Shown here one piece after another: positions 8,428 to 17,043 of a DNA stretch of 64,000 nucleotides; position 1 is the stretch's first letter; every line of letters starts with the position of its first letter. Origin of the DNA: Streptomyces shenzhenensis. Lineage in GTDB: Bacteria; Actinomycetota; Actinomycetes; Streptomycetales; Streptomycetaceae. The stretch is taken from contig NZ_JAJONF010000001.1 in NCBI RefSeq assembly GCF_021462265.1, positions 484,479 through 548,478 of the forward strand, given 5' to 3'. The position numbers were made by a program, and so were the translations under genes. The notes under the pieces were generated by a model. That model did not search any database. It was not told the origin of the DNA and saw nothing but the letters and a program-made list of their open reading frames with translations.

Positions 8428-8886
8428 TCAGGCGGCCTGACGGCTGACGAGTGCGCCGCCGGGGCGCATCGCCGGTACCCGCATCGGGCGCGAACTCGGG
8501 CCACCGACGTGCGAGAAGGGCTGCGTCCGCCAGTCCAGACCCTGCGGGAGGGCGAGCAGGAGGGCGGTGTCCTGCTCCAGCGGCTCGACCGACTCGTCCG
8601 CGGACGGGGCGTCGGCCGCCGCGCGGCCCGTACCGCCACAGACCGTGAGGCCGAACGGGTTCCACGGCGAGGCGCACAGCGCGTGCTCCGGCAGGAACTC
8701 CTCGTCCGCCAGCAGCGCGATGGACTGCGCGCAGTCCGGGCAGATCACCCGGAACATCTCGAAGGTGTCATAGGCGTCCAGCTCATCGGCCTCGTAGAGG
8801 TCGGATTCGACGCCCTCCGGCTCAGGCTCGACCACCAACTGCGGGCGCTTGGGCACGGTACGACCAGGGCGCTTAAGACTCTGCAT
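8428..8886 (-). CDS. Hypothetical protein with a CPDC motif
   Basis: Acidic 152-residue protein of unknown function. The N-terminal third is basic then strongly acidic (VVEPEPEGVESDLYEADELDAY); the middle has VICPDCAQS, a lone CxxC pair that could bind a metal or be redox active, followed by FLPEHALCASPWNPFGLTVC with two more Cys. The C-terminus is low complexity. A GGGGGAG ribosome site precedes ATG 8886. It is divergent from the Lrp-type regulator. I recognise the style of a Streptomyces-specific conserved protein but cannot assign a role. Confidence 0.65.
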   Translation of the reverse strand: MQSLKRPGRTVPKRPQLVVEPEPEGVESDLYEADELDAYDTFEMFRVICPDCAQSIALLADEEFLPEHALCASPWNPFGLTVCGGTGRAAADAPSADESVEPLEQDTALLLALPQGLDWRTQPFSHVGGPSSRPMRVPAMRPGGALVSRQAA

Positions 8887-9140
8887 GGGTAACTCCCCCT
8901 CGGGCTGGGCCGTTACGGCACTGCGGCCTCGACCACAGCAAGCACTTCCCGTCCGGTCTCGGCGGTAATCGCGAGGACATCACGGAGCCCGTTCCAGGGC
9001 TGTGGCGTTCGTCACATGCCGAGCGCAGGTGCCCGCTGCGGTGGATTTGTCCCTCAGGCGGCTCACAGTCCGCGCTCTCCGACATCACGAACCGGCTATG
9101 ACCTGGGCTGCTGAGCTACCCGAGGAGATCAGGCGCACTG

Positions 9141-9146
9141 TAGTTT
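9141..9146 (+). promoter_or_regulatory. Candidate -10 element of a leaderless Lrp gene
   Basis: TAGTTT ends 8 nt before ATG 9154, and no Shine-Dalgarno sequence lies before that ATG. This spacing is the usual sign of a leaderless transcript in Streptomyces. No good -35 hexamer was seen. Confidence 0.35.
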
Positions 9147-9153
9147 TTGCGCC

Positions 9154-9594
9154 ATGGAGGAGCTGGACCGTCAAATCGTGCAGCTGCTCGTCAAGGACGG
9201 GCGGATGAGCTACACGGACCTGGGCAAGGCCACGGGTCTGTCCACGTCGGCCGTGCACCAGCGGGTGCGCAGGCTGGAACAGCGTGGCGTCATCCGCGGC
9301 TATGCCGCGGTCGTCGACCCGGAGGCCGTGGGGCTGCCCATGACGGCGTTCATCTCGGTGAAACCGTTCGACCCCAGCGCCCCCGACGACATCGCGGACC
9401 GCCTGGCCGACGTCCCGGAGATCGAGGCGTGCCACAGCGTGGCGGGCGACGAGAATTACATCCTCAAGGTGCGCGTGGCGACCCCGCATGAACTGGAGGA
9501 ACTGCTGGCACGGCTGCGCGGCCTGGCGGGCGTGTCGACGCGGACGACGGTGGTGCTGTCGACGCCGTACGAGGCGAGACCGCCGAAGATCTGA
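9154..9594 (+). CDS. Lrp/AsnC-family transcriptional regulator
   Basis: Protein of 146 residues with the standard two-part Lrp/AsnC layout. The N-terminal winged helix-turn-helix (DRQIVQLLVKDGRMSYTDLG then LSTSAVHQRVRRLEQRGVI, about residues 5-50) binds DNA. The C-terminal RAM domain (about 60-140) contains VPEIEACHSVAGDENYILKV, the usual amino-acid-responsive core, and assembles into octamers. The neighbouring amidohydrolase gene is co-directional 160 bp downstream and may be a target. The ATG appears to be leaderless, with a -10-like TAGTTT 8 nt upstream. Confidence 0.9.
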   Translation: MEELDRQIVQLLVKDGRMSYTDLGKATGLSTSAVHQRVRRLEQRGVIRGYAAVVDPEAVGLPMTAFISVKPFDPSAPDDIADRLADVPEIEACHSVAGDENYILKVRVATPHELEELLARLRGLAGVSTRTTVVLSTPYEARPPKI

Positions 9595-9755
9595 GGCCGC
9601 CGGGCTTTCGGCCGTTCGTCGCCCGCGGGTGGTGCACTGTTGCCGGTCGCGCCCGCGCGGCGGAGCCGTGTATGAACACCGCCCCGCGCCCTGAGGGGCG
9701 CGTTCGGGACGCCCCGTGTCCAGAGCCGCCGGCGGCAGGGGCGAGACTGTTCCCC

Positions 9756-11360
9756 ATGAGTGAGCGCGCCCCCGAGCCCCAGACCGTCCTCCTTCGCCGC
9801 GGCGAGGTGCACAGTCCCGCCGATCCGTTCGCGACCGCGATGGTCGTGGAGCGCGGCCAGGTCGCCTGGGTCGGTTCTGAGGGCGCCGCCGACGCCTTCG
9901 CGGACGGTGTCGACGAGGTCGTCGACCTGGACGGGGCACTGGTCACCCCGGCCTTCACGGACGCCCACGTCCACACCACGTCCACCGGCCTCGCACTGAC
10001 CGGCCTCGACCTGTCCGGCGCCGGTTCCCTGGAGGCGGCCCTGGCACTGGTACGGGACTTCGCCGCCGCCCGCCCGGACGACCGGGTCCTGCTCGGGCAC
10101 GGCTGGGACGCCGCCCGCTGGTCCGGGGGCCGCCCGCCGACCCGCGCCGAGCTGGACGCGGCCACCGGCGGACGTCCGCTCTACCTCTCCCGTATCGATG
10201 TCCACTCGGCGGCCGTCACCACGGCCCTGCTGGACCTGGTCCCGGGCGCCGTCCCGGGCCCGGACGCCCCGCTCACCGGCGACGCCCACCACGCCGTACG
10301 CGCCGCCGCGTTCGCGGCCGTGACGCCCGCCCAGCGTGCCGAGGCCCAGCGCACCGCCCTCGCGCACGCGGCCGGCCTCGGTATCGGCACCGTGCACGAG
10401 TGCGGCGGGCCGAAGATCTCCTCCGAGGACGACTTCACCGGGCTGCTGCGGCTGGCCGCCCAGGTGCCCGGACCCCGGGTCGTCGGCTACTGGGCCGAGG
10501 AGAACGCCGAGAAGGCGCGCGAGCTGGGCGCGCTCGGTGCCGCAGGTGACCTGTTCGTCGACGGCGCCCTCGGTTCCCACACGGCCTGTCTGCACGAGCC
10601 GTACGCCGACGCCGGCCACACCGGCGCCGCCTACCTGGACGCGGACGCCGTCGCCGCCCATGTCGTCGCCTGCGCCGAGGCCGGTCTGCAGGCCGGATTC
10701 CACGCCATCGGCGACGCCGCCGTGACCGCCGTCGTGGCAGGCGCGCGCGCCGCCGCCGAGAAGGTCGGCCCGGACCGTGTCCGAGCCGCCCGGCACCGCG
10801 TCGAGCACGCCGAGATGCTCACGCCCGAGCACATCGCCGCCTTCGCCGAACTCGGCCTGATCGCCTCTGTACAGCCCGCCTTCGACGCGCTCTGGGGCGG
10901 CGAGGACGGCATGTACGCCCAGCGGCTCGGCACCGAGCGGGCCCGCACCCTCAATCCGTTCGCCGCCCTCCTCAGGGCCGGGGTCCCGCTCGCCTTCGGC
11001 TCCGACAGCCCGGTCACCCCGCTCGATCCCTGGGGAACCGTGCGGGCCGCCGCCTTCCACCACACGCCCGAGCACCGGATCTCGGTCCGCGCCGCCTTCA
11101 CCGCGCACACGCGTGGCGGCTGGCGGGCGATCGGCCGGGACGACGCGGGCGTGCTGGTCCCGGGCGCGCCCGCCGACTACGCGGTCTGGCGCACCGACGA
11201 ACTGGTGGTGCAGGCGCCGGACGACCGGGTCGCCCGCTGGTCCACCGATCCGCGCTCCGGCACCCCCGGCCTGCCCGACCTGACCCCGGGCCGCGAACTG
11301 CCGGTCTGCCTGCGCACCGTGGTGGGCGGCCGGACCGTGTTCGTACGACCGGGCGAGTGA
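9756..11360 (+). CDS. YtcJ-like metal-dependent amidohydrolase
   Basis: Amidohydrolase_3 family enzyme of 534 residues, cytoplasmic. A small N-terminal beta domain (1-60) is followed by the TIM barrel with the metal-binding HxH in DAHVHTT (His71, His73), a later His in FHAIGDAAV, His in RVEHAEML and Asp in GSDSPVTPLDPW. The C-terminal part returns to the beta sandwich. YtcJ-type enzymes hydrolyse N-substituted or cyclic amides and carbamates; the true substrate is not known. ATG 9756 is chosen because an upstream in-frame ATG (9672) would add 28 Pro-rich residues without the family pattern. The gene follows the Lrp regulator and ends in a partly duplicated 21-bp sequence. Confidence 0.85.
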   Translation: MSERAPEPQTVLLRRGEVHSPADPFATAMVVERGQVAWVGSEGAADAFADGVDEVVDLDGALVTPAFTDAHVHTTSTGLALTGLDLSGAGSLEAALALVRDFAAARPDDRVLLGHGWDAARWSGGRPPTRAELDAATGGRPLYLSRIDVHSAAVTTALLDLVPGAVPGPDAPLTGDAHHAVRAAAFAAVTPAQRAEAQRTALAHAAGLGIGTVHECGGPKISSEDDFTGLLRLAAQVPGPRVVGYWAEENAEKARELGALGAAGDLFVDGALGSHTACLHEPYADAGHTGAAYLDADAVAAHVVACAEAGLQAGFHAIGDAAVTAVVAGARAAAEKVGPDRVRAARHRVEHAEMLTPEHIAAFAELGLIASVQPAFDALWGGEDGMYAQRLGTERARTLNPFAALLRAGVPLAFGSDSPVTPLDPWGTVRAAAFHHTPEHRISVRAAFTAHTRGGWRAIGRDDAGVLVPGAPADYAVWRTDELVVQAPDDRVARWSTDPRSGTPGLPDLTPGRELPVCLRTVVGGRTVFVRPGE

Positions 11361-11389
11361 CCCGCGCATTCGTACGGCCGGGCGAGTGA
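11340..11389 (+). repeat. Direct repeat duplicating the 3' end of the amidohydrolase gene
   Basis: The 21 bp at 11340-11360, which include the stop codon, recur at 11369-11389 with one mismatch, 29 bp apart. It looks like a local tandem duplication that placed a second copy of the gene's last codons just downstream. Confidence 0.7.
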
Positions 11390-11473
11390 TCTCCCGGGGT
11401 GGCGCGGCCGTGATCGACGGCCGCCGCCCCGTCGCGCGACCTGCGCATCCTCCGCTCTGACCAGGGGTTTGAG

Positions 11474-11496
11474 GTCGTTTGCCCAGGTCAAACGAC
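11474..11496. promoter_or_regulatory. Inverted repeat, candidate operator
   Basis: GTCGTTTG (11474-11481) and CAAACGAC (11489-11496) are perfect 8-bp arms with a 7-bp spacer. The repeat ends 2 bp before a TTGACA hexamer, the position expected of a repressor or activator site. No regulator gene is adjacent. Confidence 0.45.
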
Positions 11497-11498
11497 TG

Positions 11499-11529
11499 TT
11501 GACAGCCAATGGCAGCGGGCCGGTAGGTT
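11499..11529 (+). promoter_or_regulatory. Candidate HrdB-type promoter
   Basis: TTGACA (11499-11504) and TAGGTT (11524-11529) are separated by 19 bp, slightly long but acceptable for Streptomyces. It points toward ppm1, 458 bp away. Confidence 0.4.
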
Positions 11530-11986
11530 CGGCCAAGTCCACCACCGGACGCCCGACCGGGGAACAGTTCGCGCACTCGTCGCAGCGCCGCTGGGTCAGG
11601 GACGGTGTGCCGCACCGGGGCACCGTCACTGGGAGCCAGGCTCAGCGCCCGCGCCGACGAGGGGACGTTCCGGCCGGTCGGGAGGTGTGACCCGGGTGGG
11701 GCCCGGACGCTCAGTAGACAACGGCTTTCGGTCGACCCGCAGCCAGCGGGTCCCAGGTCGGCCCGAAGGGCGCCGGGCCCCCATCCGCAGGAGAGGAGCG
11801 GCTCCGCAGGGGAACAAAGGGGCGCCCCGGGGGAACACGATGACGAAAGCGCGGATGGCAGGTGCCCGAAACGGGCATCCTTACCCCGTTCTTGCGCAAT
11901 CGACACCACCATACGAACGAGCTGTCACGTCGGTGCAGGCCGTGGCCACTATGGTGGTCCCCTGCGTACGACATGAAGGGGCAGCA

Positions 11987-12781
<795 letters not shown>

Positions 12782-12859
12782 CCGACGCCTCGGAACCGCA
12801 CAGTCACGGTTGATCATCCACTTATGCCGCGCTGAGCCGGGCCCAGGCACACTGGGGGC

Positions 12860-13423
12860 ATGACGACTGGCGCGCAGACTCCTTCGTACACCACCCGGCC
12901 CCGGCGGTCCCGGCTCGGCAGATACCTGCCGCTGGGTCTCGCGGCGTGGCTGGTGCTGGAGATCTGGCTGCTGACGCTGGTCGCGGGAGCGGCGGGCGGC
13001 ATGACCGTGTTCCTGCTGCTGGTGGCGGGCTTCGTCGCCGGCTCCGTGGTCGTCAAGCGCGCCGGCCGGCGCGCCTTCCGGAGTCTCAACGAGGCGATCC
13101 AGCGCGGCGGCTCCCCGGAGCGCGGCGGTGGCAACGGCCTGATGATGCTGGGCGGCCTGCTCCTCATGATCCCCGGTCTGGTCTCCGACGTCCTCGGCCT
13201 GCTGCTCCTGCTGCCGCCGGTCCAGAAGGCGGTCTCCCGCCTCGTGGAGCGCACCGTCGACCGCAGACTCCGCGCCGCCGCCCCCGGCACCCTGGGCAAC
13301 GCCTTCCAGCAGGCCCGCATGCACCGCCCGGACGGAAAGGTCGTCCAGGGTGAGGTGATCCGCCACGACGGCCCCGAGCCGGGGGACGAGCCGTCGGGAG
13401 AACGGCCGCCGTTGACACGGTGA
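12860..13423 (+). CDS. fxsA: FxsA-family membrane protein
   Basis: Inner-membrane protein of 187 residues. Hydrophobic helices appear at about 20-36 (LPLGLAAWLVLEIWLLTLV), 38-55 (GMTVFLLLVAGFVAGSVVV) and 90-115 (LMMLGGLLLMIPGLVSDVLG), the last being the FxsA signature. The C-terminal 60 residues are hydrophilic and low complexity. In E. coli FxsA relieves phage T7 F-exclusion; its normal role is not known. The gene is co-directional with ppm1, 78 bp away, and converges on rbpA through a strong bidirectional terminator. Confidence 0.88.
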   Translation: MTTGAQTPSYTTRPRRSRLGRYLPLGLAAWLVLEIWLLTLVAGAAGGMTVFLLLVAGFVAGSVVVKRAGRRAFRSLNEAIQRGGSPERGGGNGLMMLGGLLLMIPGLVSDVLGLLLLLPPVQKAVSRLVERTVDRRLRAAAPGTLGNAFQQARMHRPDGKVVQGEVIRHDGPEPGDEPSGERPPLTR

Positions 13424-13434
13424 CGCACGCCGAA

Positions 13435-13479
13435 AACCGAGGGCGCCGTACGTTCTGTGAACGTACGGCGCCCTCGGTT
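13435..13479. terminator. Strong bidirectional terminator between fxsA and rbpA
   Basis: The left arm 13435-13455 and right arm 13459-13479 are perfect 21-bp complements around a 3-nt TGT loop. The arms start with AACCGAGGGCGCC and the right arm ends in CGGTT, so it can stop transcription from both convergent genes. Confidence 0.9.
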
Positions 13480-13505
13480 GTTATCTCGGCTTCCGTTACA
13501 CGGAG

Positions 13506-13880
13506 CTATGCGGACTTGCGGCTGTCCCGGGGGTGAACCGCGATGTTCATCGCCCCGGAACGCAGAACCGCCAGACGCTCCTCAAGGACCTCTTCGAGCT
13601 CCTCACGGGTGCGCCGCTCCATCAGCATGTCCCAGTGGGTACGCGCGGGCTTGGCCTTCTTCTCTTCAGGGCCGTCGCCGTCCACGAGGAGTGCCTGGGC
13701 CCCGCAGACCTTGCACTCCCACTCCGGCGGGATCTCCGCCTCGACCGAGAAGGGCATCTCGAAACGATGTCCCTTCTCGCATGCGTACTCCACGGCCTGG
13801 CGCGGGGCCAGGTCGATACCGCGGTCCGTCTCGTAGCTGGTCACCACGAGGCGCGTACCGCGAAGAGCTCGCTCACTCAT
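13506..13880 (-). CDS. rbpA: RNA polymerase-binding protein RbpA
   Basis: RbpA, 124 residues, the normal length for the actinobacterial factor that binds RNA polymerase and group 1/2 sigma factors and stabilises the open complex. The order is: N-terminal tail, core with zinc ligands Cys34, His38, Cys56 and Cys59 (YACEKGHRFEMPF and WECKVCG), basic linker (EEKKAKPARTHWDM), and sigma-interaction helices (MERRTREELEEVLEERLAVLR). GGGAGG precedes ATG 13880. A perfect SigR-type promoter lies 61-88 bp upstream, in line with known SigR control of rbpA in S. coelicolor during thiol stress. Confidence 0.97.
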   Translation of the reverse strand: MSERALRGTRLVVTSYETDRGIDLAPRQAVEYACEKGHRFEMPFSVEAEIPPEWECKVCGAQALLVDGDGPEEKKAKPARTHWDMLMERRTREELEEVLEERLAVLRSGAMNIAVHPRDSRKSA

Positions 13881-13940
13881 GAATCGTGCCTCCCGGGCTT
13901 GTCGCCCACAGGACAGGTGTCGCTGTCGTCGTCATCCGGT

Positions 13941-13968
13941 CAACGTCCGGTCGGCGGTAAAGATTCCC
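13941..13968 (-). promoter_or_regulatory. SigR-type promoter of rbpA
   Basis: On the minus strand, GGGAAT (13968-13963) is followed after exactly 18 bp by GTTG (13944-13941). This matches the SigR (disulphide-stress sigma factor) consensus GGAAT-N18-GTT. Transcription would start about 55 nt before rbpA. Confidence 0.85.
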
Positions 13969-14135
13969 GTTCCGGGTCATGCGTCGCCGTCGTAGCCGCC
14001 CCTTGTTGTACCCACCGGCGCCCGGTTTGTCACATCTACTAACAGATGTCACCCAGCGTTTCGGCTTCTTTGACGCGCAGTAACGGTACGCCTGGCAGGC
14101 CAAACGCGTACACTACCGCCCTTCCGCGTTGAACG

Positions 14136-15485
14136 CTAAATCTTCTGCGGGACCCGGTTGCCGGCCTCGCCGATCGCCCGTCGCACCGGCACCCGCGCCA
14201 GCAGCGCGAACCCGATGACGAAGAAGACCACCAGCGAGATGATCGCCGAGCGGTAGCTCCCGCTCAGCTGGTAGGTGATCCCGAACAGCAGCGGTCCCAG
14301 CCAGCTCATCCCCCGATCGCTCATCTCGTACGCCGCGAAGTACTCGGCTTCTTTTCCGGGCGGCACGAGATGGGAGAACAGGGAGCGGGACAGGGCCTGG
14401 CTGCCGCCGAGGACGAGACCGATGGCGGCCGCCAGGACGAAGAACCACACCGGTGCCCCGGCCGGCAGGAAGTACCCGGCCGACAGCGTCACGGTCCAGG
14501 CCACCAGCGATCCCAGGATCGTGCGTTTCGCCCCGTACGTCCTGGCCAGCCGGCCCATCGTCAGGGCGCCCGCCACGGCCAGCACCTGCACCAGCAGGAC
14601 GGCGCCGATGAGCGTCGACTGGCCGAGCCCGAGCTCCTCGGAGCCGTAGACCGACGCCTGGGAGATCACGGTCTGGATGCCGTCGTTGTAGATGAGGTAC
14701 GCCAGCAGGAAGGAGAGCGTCAGCGGATGGCGGCGCATGTCCCGGGCGGTCGCCGCGAGTTGGCGCAGTCCCGGTGCCGTCGCCTCGGCCGCCCTGGCGC
14801 CCCGGTCGCGCAGCCGCCGCAGCGGTATGAGGGTGAAGGTGCCCCACCACAGGCCCGCCGCGGCCAGGCAGATGCGGACCGCCTCGGTCTCGGAGAGGCC
14901 GAAGGAGTCGTGCGCGGAGTAGAGGACCAGGTTGACGATCAGCACCAGCGAACCGGAGGCGTAGCCGAAGGCCCAGCCCCGGGAGGAGATGGTGTCGCGT
15001 TCCTCGGGCGGGGCGATCTGCGGCAGGTAGGAGTTGTAGAGCATCAGGGCGACGGACTGGGCGGCGTTCGCGACGACCAGCAGCAGTCCGCCGAGCAGAT
15101 AGCGGTCGCCGTCCAGGAAGAACATGCCGGTCGTGGCCGCGGCTCCGGTGTACGCGGCCACGCCGAGCAGCTGCTTCTTGCGGCCCGTGCGGTCGGCCGC
15201 GCTGCCCACCAGGGGCATGAGCACGACCGCGAGGACCACCGAGAGGGAGACCGAGTAGGCGAAGAAGGAGCCTGCCCGGACCGGGATGCCGAGCGGATGC
15301 ACATAGCCGCCGGCGTCCGCCGCGTGGCCGGCGACCGATGTGAGGTACGGGCCGAGGAACACGGTGAGGACGCTCGTCGAATAGACCGAGCACGCCCAGT
15401 CGTAGAAGTACCAGCCGCGCTGTTCGCGGCGCAGCCCGGCGGCCTCGTCGAAGACCCCCGTCCGCACGGTTTCGGTGTTGCCCAC
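14136..15485 (-). CDS. MFS transporter, Atg22/UMF1-like
   Basis: Membrane transporter of 449 residues with about 12 helices. The N-terminal REQRGWYFYDWACSVYSTSVLTVF segment and the SRGWAFGYASGSL segment are typical of the UMF1/Atg22 branch of the major facilitator superfamily, whose yeast member exports amino acids from the vacuole. The ADRTGRKK loop is the MFS loop 2-3 signature, and the C-terminal half has EMSDRGMSWLGPL. Substrate and direction are unknown. It is the last gene of a minus-strand run with the glycerophosphodiesterase gene (39 bp upstream) and the yczE-like gene, so cotranscription is likely. Confidence 0.85.
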   Translation of the reverse strand: MGNTETVRTGVFDEAAGLRREQRGWYFYDWACSVYSTSVLTVFLGPYLTSVAGHAADAGGYVHPLGIPVRAGSFFAYSVSLSVVLAVVLMPLVGSAADRTGRKKQLLGVAAYTGAAATTGMFFLDGDRYLLGGLLLVVANAAQSVALMLYNSYLPQIAPPEERDTISSRGWAFGYASGSLVLIVNLVLYSAHDSFGLSETEAVRICLAAAGLWWGTFTLIPLRRLRDRGARAAEATAPGLRQLAATARDMRRHPLTLSFLLAYLIYNDGIQTVISQASVYGSEELGLGQSTLIGAVLLVQVLAVAGALTMGRLARTYGAKRTILGSLVAWTVTLSAGYFLPAGAPVWFFVLAAAIGLVLGGSQALSRSLFSHLVPPGKEAEYFAAYEMSDRGMSWLGPLLFGITYQLSGSYRSAIISLVVFFVIGFALLARVPVRRAIGEAGNRVPQKI

Positions 15486-15524
15486 CCGTGCCCTCGCCTC
15501 TCCCGCAGCGGTGCAGCCCGCGCC

Positions 15525-16292
15525 TCAGAACCAGACGCCGCGCTTCTGCATGACCTCGCGCAACGTGTCGATGTGATCGGTCATGATGCCATCGACACCC
15601 AGGTCCAGGAGGCGGTGCATCCGCTCGGGCTCGTTGATGGTCCACACGTGGACGTGCAGCCCGCGCGCGTGGGCGGCGCGCACGAAGCGCCGGTCGACCA
15701 CCGGGACCCCCGACTGGGACTCGGGCACCTGGGCGGCGACCGCCGACCGGCGCACCGCCGCGGGCAGTCCCCAGGAGCGCAGCCGCAGCCCGACCACCCC
15801 GCGGGTGCCGAACGAGGTGGCGAGGCGCGGCCCGGCCAGCCGTTGCGCCCGCAGCACCCGTGCCTCCGAGAACGACCCCACGCACACCCGGTCGTAGGAG
15901 TCCGTCCTCGCGATCAGGTCGAGCAGCGGCCGCAGGGCCGGCTCCGCCTTGGCGTCCACGTTCCAGCGGACCTCCGGGAATTCCTCGAGCAGCTCCTCGA
16001 AGAGGGGGAGCGGCTCGTGGCCCGCCACGCGCGCGTGCCGTACGTCCTCCCACGGCAGGTCGGCGATCCGCCCGGCCCCGTCGGTGACCCGGTCGAGGGT
16101 GTCGTCGTGGAAGGCGACGAGCCTGCCGTCCGCCGTGGCGTGCACATCGGTCTCGATGTACCGGTAGCCGAGTTCGACCGCGCGCCGGAACTGCGTCACG
16201 GTGTTCTCCAGGCCGTCCGCGGCTCCGCCCCGATGGGCGAAGGCGATGGGGCCGGGGTGGTCCAGGTACGGGTGGCGGGTCGGCGTGCTCAC
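15525..16292 (-). CDS. Glycerophosphodiester phosphodiesterase
   Basis: GDPD-family enzyme of 255 residues that cleaves glycerophosphodiesters to sn-glycerol 3-phosphate and an alcohol. No signal peptide is seen, so it is a cytoplasmic UgpQ-type enzyme. The family motifs are present: FAHRGGAADGLENT (catalytic His, near residue 20), ETDVHATADGRLVAFHDDTL (metal-binding Glu/Asp and second His), WNVDAK, and the VWTINEPERMHRLLDLGVDGIMTD C-terminus. GTG 16292 overlaps the stop of the upstream yczE-like gene as GTGA, indicating translational coupling. Start choice fits the family N-terminus. Confidence 0.92.
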   Translation of the reverse strand: MSTPTRHPYLDHPGPIAFAHRGGAADGLENTVTQFRRAVELGYRYIETDVHATADGRLVAFHDDTLDRVTDGAGRIADLPWEDVRHARVAGHEPLPLFEELLEEFPEVRWNVDAKAEPALRPLLDLIARTDSYDRVCVGSFSEARVLRAQRLAGPRLATSFGTRGVVGLRLRSWGLPAAVRRSAVAAQVPESQSGVPVVDRRFVRAAHARGLHVHVWTINEPERMHRLLDLGVDGIMTDHIDTLREVMQKRGVWF

Positions 16293-16942
16293 CGGCGCAG
16301 TATCGCGTGCCCGGGTGACCCCGCGGCAACGACCGTGCTGCGGCCGGATGCCGGCGGGACGGCGAACACCTTCAGGAACAGCTGGGCGAGCGGGCCGATG
16401 GACACGGCGTAGAGCAGGGTGCCGACGCCGACGGTCCCGCCGAGCACGAAGCCGGTGACGACCACCGCGACCTCGATCGCCGTCCGGATGAGCCGGATCG
16501 AACGGCCGGTACGCCGGTGCATCCCCGTCATCAGACCGTCCCGGGGACCGGGCCCGAAGCTCGCCGCGATGTACAGGCCGGTCGCCGCCCCGTTGAGCAC
16601 GATGCCGGCCGCCATCAGCGGAATCCGCACGGCGAACGCGTGCGCCTGGGGGGCGACGGCGAGAGCGGCGTTCATGGCGAGGCCGATGACGAAGACGTTG
16701 GAGACCGTGCCGAGGCCCGGCCGCTGGCGCAGTGGGATCCACAGGAGCAGTACGGCCGCCCCCACGATGATCGACACCGTGCCGATGCCCAGCCCGGTGT
16801 GCTCGGCGAGCCCCTGGTGCAGCACGCCCCAGGGCTCCAGCCCCAGGCCCGCCTCGACGAGGAGCGCGGAACTCACGCCGTACAGCGTGAGCCCCGTATA
16901 GAGCTGGACCAGCCGCCGGCCGAGACGGTCTTGTGCGGGCAA
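16289..16942 (-). CDS. YczE-like (DUF161) membrane protein
   Basis: Integral membrane protein of 217 residues with five or six hydrophobic helices (for example LVQLYTGLTLYGVSSALLVEA and GTVSIIVGAAVLLLWIPL). The GLEPWGVLHQGLAEHTGLGIGT segment and RQRPGLGTVSNVFVIG are characteristic of the YczE/YitT-like DUF161 family, transporters or channels of unknown substrate. TTG 16942 is chosen because AGGGGGG lies 6 nt upstream; a GTG at 16984 would add 14 Pro-rich residues without a clear ribosome site. It is divergent from a MocR regulator, the classic YczR-YczE pairing, and its stop overlaps the GDPD start. Confidence 0.85.
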   Translation of the reverse strand: MPAQDRLGRRLVQLYTGLTLYGVSSALLVEAGLGLEPWGVLHQGLAEHTGLGIGTVSIIVGAAVLLLWIPLRQRPGLGTVSNVFVIGLAMNAALAVAPQAHAFAVRIPLMAAGIVLNGAATGLYIAASFGPGPRDGLMTGMHRRTGRSIRLIRTAIEVAVVVTGFVLGGTVGVGTLLYAVSIGPLAQLFLKVFAVPPASGRSTVVAAGSPGHAILRR

Positions 16943-17043
16943 GGGATACCCCCCTGGTGGTAAAGGTGGCCTGACCCGTGTCACTCTGTGGCTCGGAAGG
17001 AAAAGGCATCCATGGCCAATTCAGGGAAGGTGGACTGATTCTC

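Larger units (their letters stand above)
11361..11986 (+). other. 626-bp gap upstream of ppm1
   Basis: No supported gene was found. An open frame runs into ppm1 from 11687, but its sequence is low-complexity Arg/Gly/Pro and begins far from the family's N-terminus. The gap contains the duplicated amidohydrolase 3' end, an inverted repeat at 11474-11496, a TTGACA/TAGGTT promoter candidate at 11499-11529, and AAGGGG just before the ppm1 start. If that promoter is the ppm1 promoter, the 5' leader is about 450 nt. Confidence 0.4.

Noticed and set aside
8405..8677. 90-codon minus-strand frame overlapping the CPDC-motif gene
   Set aside because: The 8428-8886 frame has a better ribosome site and a protein-like composition.
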